From Phytophthora quininea (Eukaryota; Oomycota; Peronosporomycetes; Peronosporales; Peronosporaceae): a stretch of DNA of 64,000 nt. The translations under genes and the position numbers were made by a program. The stretch is taken from contig JAAVTG010000075.1 of assembly GCA_011947345.1 (NCBI GenBank), forward strand, positions 558,001 to 622,000, read 5' to 3'. The notes beneath the pieces are model-generated. The model was not told the DNA's origin. It worked only from the letters and a program-made list of their open reading frames with translations, and searched no databases. Shown one piece after another: positions 44,561 to 55,172 of the stretch; position 1 is the first letter of the stretch, and each line of letters opens with the position of its first letter.

Positions 44561-44858
44561 CAGTTTGTTGTACATGTGACCCGATGGCCGCTCATTTCAC
44601 GACGACCGGTCCGGATACAGGACACAACGATAAGATTTGCTTCGTCGGTAAAGCCGGCTGCTGGCAGCAACGAGTTTGCAGGTGGTCTCGACCCCATAAT
44701 CGCCATTGACCCGATGTTCGCACAGAACGATCGGGGTGCCGTCGTGACGAAAGTTTATGCCCTGTGCTGTTCGCGATTCGCTGTTGTTAGTTGTCGTTAC
44801 TTGGCCGGTGCGGCGATTTCATTTAATAATTTCCATTGCACCAACAACGTCCGTCCCG

Positions 44859-46486
44859 ATGGTCCGCGTCTTCTCTTCTGTGTTGGCTGCGCTTTCCTGT
44901 CTGGGCGTGGCTGTTTCTGCCGCGACGGACTTCGGATACACCACGGGCTCCGACACGTACTTGATCAATACCGGCGCCGGACTGACGATCACCATGCAGC
45001 AATCCACGTGCGATATCAAGCACATCAACTACAATGGCAAGGAGCTGCAGTACAAGTCCATGGGCACGCACGTGAACTCGGGTCTGGGCAAATCCGGGGT
45101 GGACTCGACTATCGAGACGTTAAACGACGACAAGAAGACCATCCAGGTCACCTGCAAGATCACTGGCATCGAGCAGACGTATCTGTTCCGACCCAATGAG
45201 AACGTCATCTACATGGGCACCTACCATACCAACGACCTTGTTCTTCCAGAGCTGCGCTTCCTAGCCCGTCTGGACAAGACGGTGGTGAATGCCGGTATCA
45301 CGGAAGCTACGATTGAGTCCGGTATGACGGCTATTGAGGCTGAGGATGTCATGGTCAACAGCGACGGGATCACGCGGTCTAAATTCTACTCTGGGGTTCC
45401 GTTCATCGACGACGACGTCCACGGTGTCAAGAGCGACGCTGCCGGTGTGTACTTTGTGATCTCGGATCGCGGGTACGAGACGTCGAGTGGCGGTCCGTTC
45501 TTCCGGGACATCAACAACAAGTTTGACGTCTCCAACGAGCTCACATTCTACATGAACTCGGACCACACGCGGATCGAAGACTACCGGTATGGTTTCCACG
45601 GTCCGTACGCTCTTGCGTTCACTAGCGGCGATGCCCCTGCGGCGTCGGATCTGGACTTTAGCTTCTTCCAGGACCTGAAGCTGAACGGGTTTGTTGCGGA
45701 CGCGAACCGTGGCAAGATAGAGGGCACCATTACCGACGCGAACGATGTCCTCGGTAACTCGAACGTTGTGGTAGGCTTTTCCAACTCGGATGCTCAGTAC
45801 TGGACCAAAGTGGCGGCTGGAGGCAAGACTTTACTTCGCCTATGATGAAGCCTGGCCAGTACACGGCTACGGTCTACAAGAAACAATTGGCGGTGGGCTC
45901 AGCTTCTGTCCAAATTGAGGCTGGTGGTAGCAACACCGACGGCATCTCGGTCTCGTACAATGTCACATCGACTCCGATCTGGCGCATTGGCGAGTGGGAC
46001 GGCACACCCGACGGGTTCCTGAACGCCGACAAGATCCACAAGATGCACCCGAGCGACACCCGCATGTCGGCCTGGGAGGCTCTCACGTTTAAAGCTGGAT
46101 CTGACGATGACAGCACGTTCCCGATGGCCCAGTTCCGCGGCGTGAACGACCCGATCACGATCACCTTCTCATTATCAGCTTCACAGGCCAAGTCCCCACG
46201 GACGCTCAAGATTGGACTGACGCTCGCTCAGAGCAGCGCTCGATCCAGTGTCCAGGTGAACGGCAAATGGACAGCTGCAGTGCCAGCATCAGTCGCAGTG
46301 AAGACTCGTGGCGTCACCCGTGGTGTGACTGTGGGAAACTACAAGCTATACGAGTACGCCATCCCGGCGTCGGCTCTTGTTTCGGGCTCCAACAAGATCA
46401 CGCTTACAGTTGCTAGCGGTGCCAGTGACCCCGCTCAGAAGTTTTTGGCGGCGTCTGTGGTGTTTGATGCACTCGAGTTGGTGTAG
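44859..46486 (+). CDS. Secreted rhamnogalacturonan lyase, PL4 family (copy 1)
   Basis: Cleaves the rhamnose-galacturonate backbone of pectic rhamnogalacturonan I by beta-elimination. The signal peptide MVRVFSSVLAALSCLGVAVSA is cut before the beta-sandwich catalytic domain (FGYTTGSDTYLINTGAGLTI, EQTYLFRPNENVIYMGTYHT). The presumed catalytic Lys is in RSKFYSGVPFIDDDVHGV and His in YMNSDHTRIEDYR. Next come the fibronectin-like domain with WRIGEWDGTPDGFLNADKIH and the C-terminal carbohydrate-binding-like domain (TRGVTRGVTVGNYKLYEYAI, FDALELV). One base is missing at the T-run 45830-45832; an extra T gives GKTFTSPMMKPGQY. Corrected length is about 543 residues. Two long blocks match copy 4 almost perfectly. 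Confidence 0.88.
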
Positions 46487-46566
46487 ATAGAGATCATTGT
46501 AAACATTCGTCGTTAAACCTCGTGAACTCCGTCTCATTTTTACGGATTGGCGCGTTGAGTATCGGG

Positions 46567-48430
46567 TTACTGTACTGTGTCTTGCTTCCGCTTCTTACTG
46601 GTGGTACTTCGGTTGAACAGTGTGCGCTTTTGCGGGCGATCGGAGCCTGGTCGCACGTCCAACGCGAACAGCACGTGCACGCACTGACCGTACTTGTAGA
46701 AGTACGTGCAGGGGCATGTCATCCTTTTCAGATCCACCGCCCAGCCGGCTTTAGGTTGCTCGTGACGCTCCATTCGTGCGTCGTTCTCTCCAAACTGGGC
46801 AGCTACCTCCTTGAGGTCTGCCGTTTGTCCTTTGCTGCCATTTCCATTGGCGGTGCTTCGCGTGACAGCACCAGCATAAAGTCCTCGTTGATTTCCCCAC
46901 CAGACTCGAGAGGAGGTATCTCAATCACAATATTGCTGCGCCTCAACTCAGCAGCTCTAGATCGTAACTCGGACGAAGCAACGGCTCGGCTTTGAAAGGC
47001 TCTGCAATTGAGACTCTCGTTCCGACAGCATTCCTCTAAGCAACGCAGCAAAACCCCAACCTTCATGCGACTATGCAGCGCTAACGACAATGCTCCAACG
47101 AATTTCTCCACAGGTTCGCTGGTGGTCGTACAGCCCATTGGTGTGTGGAAACATTGCCATTTCGTGGAGCTGCCCTTTAGCCACTGCCTGAAGAAATAAA
47201 GGGCGAACCCCTCCACGTCTGGGTCCGCCAGCCACCGCCGCACTGTCGCTGTCTTCTTGCTGTAGAATTCAGGCGCCGATCTCGTGCACTGCAGGTCGAA
47301 GACCTCGGCTACAACGCTGCTCTTCCTTTCAGAAGAAATTCGTTTGGTGTGTTCGTGGACTTGACTAACGACGTGGTGGAAACACGTCAGCATGTCCAGT
47401 TGCCAGTCTTGAAACACCGACGCAATGGCATTATTCAGTGCGACGTCACCGGTTCCCATGACATACCGAAGCGCCAGTGGCTTGGACATGACGCTCATGT
47501 AGATCGCTCGCAGAGCTTTCAAAGCTGCGGCGTAGTGAGCTTCTTCCTTCTCTGACGAAACAAACATCGCTACCAAGTGAAATGCCCGAGTGGGGTCTGA
47601 AATGCCACACACGACAATCGGGTACGAGACTTCGTTGAGCGTGCACGTTCCATCCATGTGGAACACAAACGACGCCGGGTCTCGGTCCAGTCGCTTCAAG
47701 AGCGTCTTTGTGGTGTAGCCCACGAGGAACGGGTCGGCGTCGGTGCCTTCCCCCACCGCAGGAGTCCCATCCGTCTGCCGCTTGTTCGAGAACGAGAACG
47801 GCTCTGCGTCGTCTTCGTAGCCACTGAAAGCTCTCGTCTTGATCAGTTTCTCGATCACATCGAGTTCGTCCGCGTCCTTGCTGTCGACCACTGCGTTATC
47901 CTCCGTGTTGTCCTCCGTGTTGTCCTCCGTCGTGGCGTTCGTGGTGTAGAGCTTTGACTTCTTGTAGTGAGTCACAAAGTTCTGCAGTTTTGGAGATTGG
48001 GGACCTGATCCGCCGGCGTGTCTTGGGCGATGGCCCTCAAGATCCGCTGCGGCTTGAAGCCTTCGCTCGCGAGCTTCCGAGCCCGTCGCTTCTGTGCGTC
48101 GGTCAGACTTCCGTCGTATTGGTCCGCCTCTTTGGTCAAGTGCTCCCCAACCTCGTAGATGCTGATGAGGCCGCTCTCAGCGCAGGTCAATACCTTCCCT
48201 CTCCACTTGCACTTGACTGACGCTGTGGCAGCCTCCTCGCAAGTTTGCGAGGCACACTTGAGCAGTTGGTACTGCATCTTGTGGGGCCTGGCGCTCATGC
48301 AGACCGTGCAGGAGTCTGCTTCTTGGCTACGCTCTATCGTCCGGGGCTTCTGGTTTTGGAAGACGACGTCCGCTTGCTCCTGCGTCAAGCAGCAGCCCAG
48401 CTCCACCCATGGGATGGTATTACGGACCAT
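46567..48430 (-). CDS. Mutator-like (MULE) transposase, copy A
   Basis: Almost the same gene as copy B (57384-59269), in opposite orientation. The N-terminal Cys-rich module (DSCTVCMSARPHKMQYQLLK, CASQTCEEAATASVKCKW) is FLYWCH/WRKY-GCM1-like. The MULE core has HMDGTCTLNEVSYPIVV (Asp), VMGTGDVALNNAIASVFQDW (Asp) and LTCFHHV. The C-terminal SWIM finger reads CPCTYFYKYGQCVHVL. The frame breaks at the T-run 47988-47991 (four bases here, five in copy B), and again at 46829-46830 before the SWIM part, a break shared with copy B. The extreme C-terminus (KKRKQDTVQ) differs from copy B. Terminal inverted repeats and target duplication were not found. Confidence 0.8.
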
Positions 48431-48593
48431 CGGTTCCTCAGAGGCTGCTACGTCAGTGTTAAAACGCTGTCGAGGAGCAGGAAGACCTGACAGTCAACGC
48501 ACCCCCACCGCTGGGTGTTCCTAAGGGAAAATGCAGTAAAAACACAAAATTAGTTGTGAAAAGTGTGCTTCATTTTCACAATAAACACAAACA

Positions 48594-50545
48594 TCACGGG
48601 CAGCAGCTCTCCGGCTTCTCCTTCCCGTTTGGGTCTTCGGGGACGTCGAGGGTTGGATTGCGGTCGAAAAAGCCTTCCGGACGGAGAGTGAACCTAGCCA
48701 CGTCAACCGGCATGATCGGCCAGTCCTCGGGGCATGGGAAGTGCGTCAGCCCGAACGTGTGCCAAACTACGATATCGTCACCGTCGACCGAGCGGTTGGC
48801 CTTCACGTACGTCGGCAACCCAGCAAACCCGGGGTTTTGGTTGGGGGTAGCCGGCAACCCACAGTTCGTCTCGGGAGTATTGGGTGACCCAGAGGTGTTT
48901 CGACGCGAAGATCGCCCGCTTCGCCACCGAGCTACTGCTTGCAGCGAGGAGAAGCGGTTCGCCTTCAGGTAGAAGCGTATACGCCGTTGGGTTTCCCAAA
49001 CGGTTGGTGGTCTCGCTCGAAGAGATTCGCCACATTCGCCCCTTGTAGTTGTCGGCCAGTCGTTGGGCATCGCTTTCGCGTTCCAGGCGGATGATGACCC
49101 GCTTGAAAGCGTTGCCGATCGGGTTGTCAGGACTGACCTCGACCGGTTGCGCCTCCAGCTCGTCGACGTAGCATTTGTTACCATCGACTGCGACATCAAG
49201 ACGTGCCGAGAAGAGATGCTGGTGGGTCGGGGCTCCAAGTCGCGGGACCATTTCCGTCGCGAAGTCATACTCGCCTTCTGGACGACCGGAGGTGAAGACG
49301 ATTCCGGTGGCTTTGCACTCGAGCTCGATTCTACCGTCAAGGTAGAAGTACTAGTAGAAACCGTAGTCGCAGTTCACGACCGTGACGAAAAAGGACAAGA
49401 CAAGACGCCGCTGGCGACGCACCGTGCCGGTCGATGTATACACGTCGCTATGCTTCCACAGAGTTCCAAAGTCCTCTTCGTGGATGCAAACGACGTTCTT
49501 AAGCAGCGCAGGCTCACCAAAGTCGTCGACTACAGTGGCGTCCAAGTACTGGATCTTACCGAGGCATTCTCACCCGAGTACCAAGGAGTTCGCAAGTCGT
49601 CCAAACTGGTATTCACCAACGTCAAAGTAGTTCTGCCAGTGGTGGGTCAGTTCAGGTTTGCCGTAGGGCACCACCATCTCCGATATGGAAGCACGGTTGA
49701 GAATGGAACGCTTATGACCGCGGTCGTTGAAGGAGACATCGTGCAGCGTGAGTCCTTCACGGCCGTTGAAGCCGACGCGGATCTCCCAGTTTTCCCAGCT
49801 CAATACGTGGTTGTCAATGGTGAAGCTCGCACCTTCCGGCTGCGTGATACGTAGAGGTTTCATGCTCGTACGCATCGACCCAGCGACTTTGAGGTCCAAG
49901 TAATCCCCGACTCCATCGGCACGTGGCTGTACCCGTATCGATTAGTCGAGCCACTCGACGGTTTGTTAGGTCGACGTGAGCCATGATCCCGTCGATCGGG
50001 TGGGCGAACATCGAGTGCGTATTCTCAGCGGCCAAGAAGCTCAGCACTCGGATCATGCGGCAGTCCACCTCGTCTTCGTAGCCGTACACGCCCGCCGATA
50101 AGGGCAAGCAGCGGCCCTGACTGATGTCAGATAATCCTCGCTTCTTGAGTGCATCGAGGTAGTCCGGGTAGGCTTTGAGAACCTTTTCCGCGGCCACGTA
50201 ATCCTCGTCCATGGTCGGAGTCCAGCCATCCACGGCGGGATCCAACTGCCGCTGTAGGACGACCTTACGAGCGGGGATGTCGACGACCATCTCACGAGCG
50301 ACGTTGTCGGTCAAGTTGAGAATCAGCGTACCGATCTCTCGTGGAATGTCGTTGCCGCTCTTGAACCTAGCCAGCGTGGCGTGGTCGGGCTCGCGCAGCA
50401 TCACGTACGAGTAGCGGATGTTGGGACCGGTGTATCCCGCCTTGGCAATCACTTGCTTGAGCGTTTGGACTTCTTCGGCGGTGATCGGATCCAGCTGGTG
50501 GTGAACGACATCGCTTAGAATTGGCTCGGAGGCGTGCGAGCACAT
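48594..50545 (-). pseudogene. Copper amine oxidase pseudogene
   Basis: Copper/topaquinone amine oxidases convert primary amines to aldehydes, hydrogen peroxide and ammonia. The N2/N3-like region (HHQLDPITAEEVQTLKQVI, YVMLREPDHATLARFKSGND) and the catalytic domain ([68 protein letters not shown] and [20 protein letters not shown]) are clear, including a THQHLF copper-ligand motif. It is dead by substitution: the cofactor motif reads [10 protein letters not shown], with Cys (codon 49369-49371) in place of the Tyr that becomes topaquinone. A TAG at 49351-49353 sits where the family has Trp, and a TGA at 49570-49572 follows NSLVLG. One extra C near 48838 and two missing bases also occur. Confidence 0.85.
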
Positions 50546-50936
50546 CGTGAAGGACAGTTGGAGGAGGCTTGGCAACTAGGAGGTAAAACCAAAAGTGAGC
50601 TCTGGTACAAACGACGGCGTTTCCGCGTATCGTGTGCTCGAGTCTCCTTGGCAAGTAGCACGTGGCCTCATTTAAGAGCTTTGAGGCTAGTGTTTGCCAC
50701 GCTTCAACGTCGAAGTTGCTGTGGGGAATGTCATAGGCCGGCGGCTACGTGATGCAGACGCCGTCAAGCGGAGACTGAGGCTCATTTAACAGCAAGAGTT
50801 GCAGTGAATCCCCGATGGCGTTAGCAAGACCGCGGGTATCATGACTAAGCACCATTCATGAGTTGGAGGGGTCTACACGGGGTCGACATGGTTTGCAATT
50901 CACATCTACGACAACAACTTGCTTGTTCTACTGCGC
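50546..50936. other. Intergenic between amine-oxidase pseudogene and PL4 copy 2
   Basis: No gene or repeat seen. Confidence 0.45.
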
Positions 50937-52558
50937 TTACACCAACTCAAGAGCATCAAAAACCACCGAGGCAGACAACCACTTCTCGTCTGGGTCGGTG
51001 GAACCGCTGGCGATCGACAGCTCGATCGTGTTGGTGCCCGAGGTCAATGCGGAGCTTGGGATGGTGTACTCGTACAGCTTGTAGTTGCCGTGCGTCACCC
51101 CACGGGTAACACCGCGGGTCTTCACCGCCACCGATGCAGGCACGTCAGGAGTGTAGTCGCTGTTCACCGAGACACTGCAGCGGCCACTGCTCTGCGCGAG
51201 CGTCAGTCCAATCTTGAGCGTGCGCTCGGCAGCAGCCTGATCGCTCGTCAGCGTGAAACTCAGCGTAATAGGGTCGTTCACTGCACGGAACATCGCCATG
51301 GGGAAGCTGCTGTCATCGTCGGTTCCGGGTATGAAGGTCAGCGACTCCCACGTGCTCATACGCGAATCGCTCGGGTGCATCGTGTGGATATTGCCGGCAT
51401 TGAGGAAGCCCGTGGGGGTGCCATCCCATTCACCGATGCGCCAAATTGGACTCGACTCCAGCTCGTAGGTCACGCCAAGTGTCTGCGCCTTCGTGGAGCC
51501 AGCGGTGATCAGAACCGAGTCGGAGCTGACCGCGAGCTGCTCCTTGTAAATGGTGGTGTTGTATCGACCGGCGCGCATCAATGGAGAGTTGAACGTCGTC
51601 GCACCCGAGTCCACCGACGCCCAGTATTGCACCTGGTCGTTGGAGAAGCCCACGGTCACATTGGAGCTGCCTAGCACGTCGTTGTCGTCGGTGATGGTAC
51701 CCGAGAGCGTGCCGCGCTTCGCCTCGGTGATGAAACCGGTAAGCCCCAAGTCTTGGAAAAGTCAAAGTCGACATCAGACGTCGACGGCGCCGTGCCGTCC
51801 GTGAACACCAGCGCGTACGGACCGTGGAAGCCGTAGCGGTAGTCCTCGGTACGTGTGTGGTCCGAGAACATGTAGAACGTCAACTCGTTCGCCTCCGTGC
51901 ACTGGTTGTTGATGTCGCGGAAGAACGGACCGCCCACCGAAGCTTCGTACGCGTAGTCCGACATGACAAAGTAGACGCCACCGGCGTCACCCGTGACGCC
52001 GTGAACCTTGTCGTCGATGAATTGGATCCCCGAGTAAAACTTGGAGGCCGTGACCCCGTCGTCGTCGGCGTAGACGTCGGTGGACTCGATCGCGGACATG
52101 CCGTCAATCTCGGAGGCCGACGACATTCCGTTGTTGAGAGCTGTACGATCCAGACGCGCGAGGAAGCGCAGCTCTGCAAGATCCAGGTCGGTCGTGTGGT
52201 ACGTGCCCATGTAGATGGCGTTCTCGTTGGGTCGGAAGAGATACGTCTGCTCGAGCCCCGTGGTCTTGCAAATGATGCGGATTGTCGAGTCGTCCAGTGT
52301 CTTGATGGAGCTCGTGACGCTGCCCAGTCCCGAGTTGACGTGCGTGTTCTTGGCCGAGTACTGCAGCTCGACGTCGTTCCAGAGCATGGACGTGATATCG
52401 CATGTGTCCTGGTCCATGGTGACCGTGAGTCCTTCACCGGAGCTGATCACCCACGACCCATCGCTCGATGTGTAGCCGAAACTCGTTGCCGCCTGGGTGC
52501 TGGCCAGGAAGCTGCTTGCAACCAGTAGTGTAGCAGATACCAGTCGTCCAGCCAACAT
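50937..52558 (-). CDS. Secreted rhamnogalacturonan lyase, PL4 family (copy 2)
   Basis: Same three-domain layout as the other copies. The ATG at 52558 starts the signal peptide MLAGRLVSATLLVASSFLAS, then FGYTSSDGSWVISSGEGLTV, VTASKFYSGIQFIDDKVHGV (Lys), YMFSDHTRTEDYRYGFHG (His), WRIGEWDGTPTGFLNAGNIH and TRGVTRGVTHGNYKLYEYTI, ending FDALELV. One base is missing at the A-run 51757-51760 (plus strand); restoring it gives DFFQDLGLTGFITEAKRG. Corrected length is about 540 residues. It belongs with copy 3 to one subfamily (DVYADDDG and NNQCTEANEL), distinct from copies 1 and 4. Confidence 0.88.
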
Positions 52559-52877
52559 TATTGAGTCGTTCGTCCAAAGAGGCAAGAACGCAAATGCCTG
52601 TCACCCTTGACAGGGATCGAGAGCGGACGGGTGTGCAAAATGGAGCATGGAGACGTCCAGTCGCGAGCAGCAGCTTCCGCCAGCTGAAATCGATTCTTGT
52701 GCCTGCCCGCGCGCCGCGAAGTGTTTGGCGAGATCGTTGTAGAGGAGAAGGTCACTGGCGGCGACTTCTTGGTGGTCGTGATCTCCGACCCGATCGTCAT
52801 CTGGTCGACGGGAGTGCGCACTCAAAACAGCAACAAGAACAAAGCTCTGTCTCAACTATATGTCAATTGGTCGCAGC

Positions 52878-54559
52878 TTAGACGAGCTCGAGGGCGTCAA
52901 ACACTACTGAAGCGGACAGCCACTCGCCCAGAGTATCCTTGTTACCGCTAACGATCGACAGCTTGATGGAGTTGGTGCCTTCCACCAACGCCGTCTTCGG
53001 GATGGCGTAGTCGTAGAATTTGTAGATACCCGTCGTAACGCCACGCGTGACACCGCGCGTCTTGACGGCTGCACTGTTGGGCACCTTGGCGTCGAACTTG
53101 CCGTTCACAGCCACACTGCAACGTCCATTGTTCTGCGAGAGCGGCACGCCAAGCTTCAGCGTGCGGTCGGCAACTTGATCACCCCTCAGTTCAAAATTAA
53201 TCGTAATGGGGTCGTTCACGGCGCGGAACATGGCCAGCGGGAAGACCTCATCCTTGTCGGTGCCGATAGTGAAGTTGAGTGGCGCCCACTTCTCCATACG
53301 CGAGTCGCTCGGGTGCATGGTGTGGATCTTGTCGGCGTTGAGGAACCCGGCGGAGGTGCCGTCCCAGACACCGATGCGCCAAATAGGCTTGGCCACGATC
53401 TCCCGAGTTACCGTCAAGCTCTGGCCCCCTTCTTCTGCTCCGTGCCAGCGGTGATTGTAATCGGCTCGGAGCTGACGGGGAGCTGGTTCTTGTAAATGGT
53501 GGCGTTGTAGCTGCCCGGGATCATCAATGGTGTCGTGAACGGGTCCTTCGCGTTAGCAGACACCCAGTACTGCGCGTCCGCGTTGGAAAAGCCGACGGTG
53601 ATGTTGGAATCGGCGAGTACTCCAGCCTTGTCAACGATGCCACCGGTCCATGACCCGCGGTCTACACTGGCGACGAAACCCGTGAGATCCACTAGGTCCT
53701 GGAAGAAATTAAAGTCCACGTCCTTGACGGCCGGCGGGGTGCCGTCCGTGAACACCAGCGCGTACGGACCGTGGAAACCGTAGCGGTAGTCCTCCGTGCG
53801 CGTGTGGTCCGAGAACAAGTAAAGCGACAACTCGTTCGCCTCCGTGCACTGGTTGTTGATGTCGCGGAAGAACGGACCGCCCACAGACTTCTCGTACGCG
53901 TGGTCGGATGTGACGAAGAAGACGCCGCCGGCGTCGCCCGTAACGCCGTGCACGCGGTCCTCGATGAACGGGATACCCGAGTAAAACTTGGAGGCCGACA
54001 CCTTCTTGGAGTCAGCGTAGACGTCGTGCGCTTCAATGGGCTTCATGCCGTCGATCGTCGAGGCTGCACTCATGCCGTTCTTGAGCGGCTTACGGTCCAA
54101 GCGGGCGAGGAAACGGAGCTCACCGAGCGCCATCTCCGTCGAGTGGTAGGTGCCCATGTAGACGGCGTTCTCATCCGGACGGAACAGGTACGTGTGCTCC
54201 AGTCCCTTGGTCTTGCAGTTGATGCGGATCGTCGCGTCCTTGAGCGACTCGATGGAGCTCGTGACGCTGCCCAGGCCCGAGTTGATTTGCGTCTTCTTGG
54301 CCTTGATCTGCAGCTCTGTGCCGTTCCACAGCATCGATGTGATATCGCAGGAGCCTTGGTTGACGGTGACGACGAGCCCCTTGCCCGAGTCGATTACCCA
54401 CGAGCCACTGCTCTCCTTGTAGCCGAAGCTCGACGCCGCTCGCTCTTCCGCGGACTGGAAGTTGAGGTTGGTCGTTGAGGGGTCCGTGTCGGCTTGGGCC
54501 GTGGCCAAAATGCCACCGACCAGCACTAGGGCAGCGCTCACCAAGCGCCCAGCCAACAT
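52878..54559 (-). CDS. Secreted rhamnogalacturonan lyase, PL4 family (copy 3)
   Basis: The ATG at 54559 starts MLAGRLVSAALVLVGGILAT. After the signal peptide it has an extra segment of about 20 residues (DTDPSTTNLNFQSAEERAAS) missing from the other copies. The catalytic domain has VSASKFYSGIPFIEDRVHGV and LFSDHTRTEDYRYGFHG, then WRIGVWDGTSAGFLNADKIH and TRGVTRGVTTGIYKFYDYAI. One base is missing at the C-run 53425-53429 (plus strand); repair joins TAGTEQKKGGQSLTVTREIV. It shares the same strand and signal-peptide sequence type with copy 2, so the two look like a tandem duplication. Corrected length is about 560 residues. Confidence 0.88.
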
Positions 54560-55172
54560 AACGTTTAGAGTTCTGAAGTCGCGGTCACCGCTTGCTGGCA
54601 AAAGCTGAAGTGTTGACTACGTTGGAAGCACCACCGTACAAACATTGTGGAAGCATAGAGACAGCTTTGTACGGACAGCAACAAGGCACAAACACGAGCT
54701 TGCGCCGATCCTGGGGATTCGGAAGAGATCGATTTGGGCTGGGCTGCCAAAGCCGTTGAGCTGTGACTCACACACGGTGAGCCTTTTCGATGCCGTCTTG
54801 AAGCGCTTGTTTCTTCGACTCTTGCCACGGTCGCTCTACCTGTAGGTGGTTTCAGTGCTTATATGCGTCGAGCTGAGGTAAAGCGCCACCGAAAGGTGAG
54901 GGCGGGCAAAACAACACCTAGTGCCCGCCGTGTGCTAAAGCAGTGCGTGCGAAAGCAGATGCCAATCGAGAACGTTTCAATTTGACAAACATCCTTGACT
55001 GCGAGTCGCGCGCAAACCTTTGGATCTGCGCTCGTGAAGAAATGCATCGCGTTGGGGAAGCGTTCGCACGTCGACCGCTGCAAAACGTGACAGTAAAGGT
55101 TCCAGGCACTTCCGAATCTATGAGACCGAGCAAACAGCACTCTAAAGAAACTACACATCCGTCTGGTGCCTT
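54560..55172. other. Intergenic between PL4 copies 3 and 4
   Basis: Presumed promoter of copy 3 and 3' region of copy 4. Short frames only, none convincing. Confidence 0.45.
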
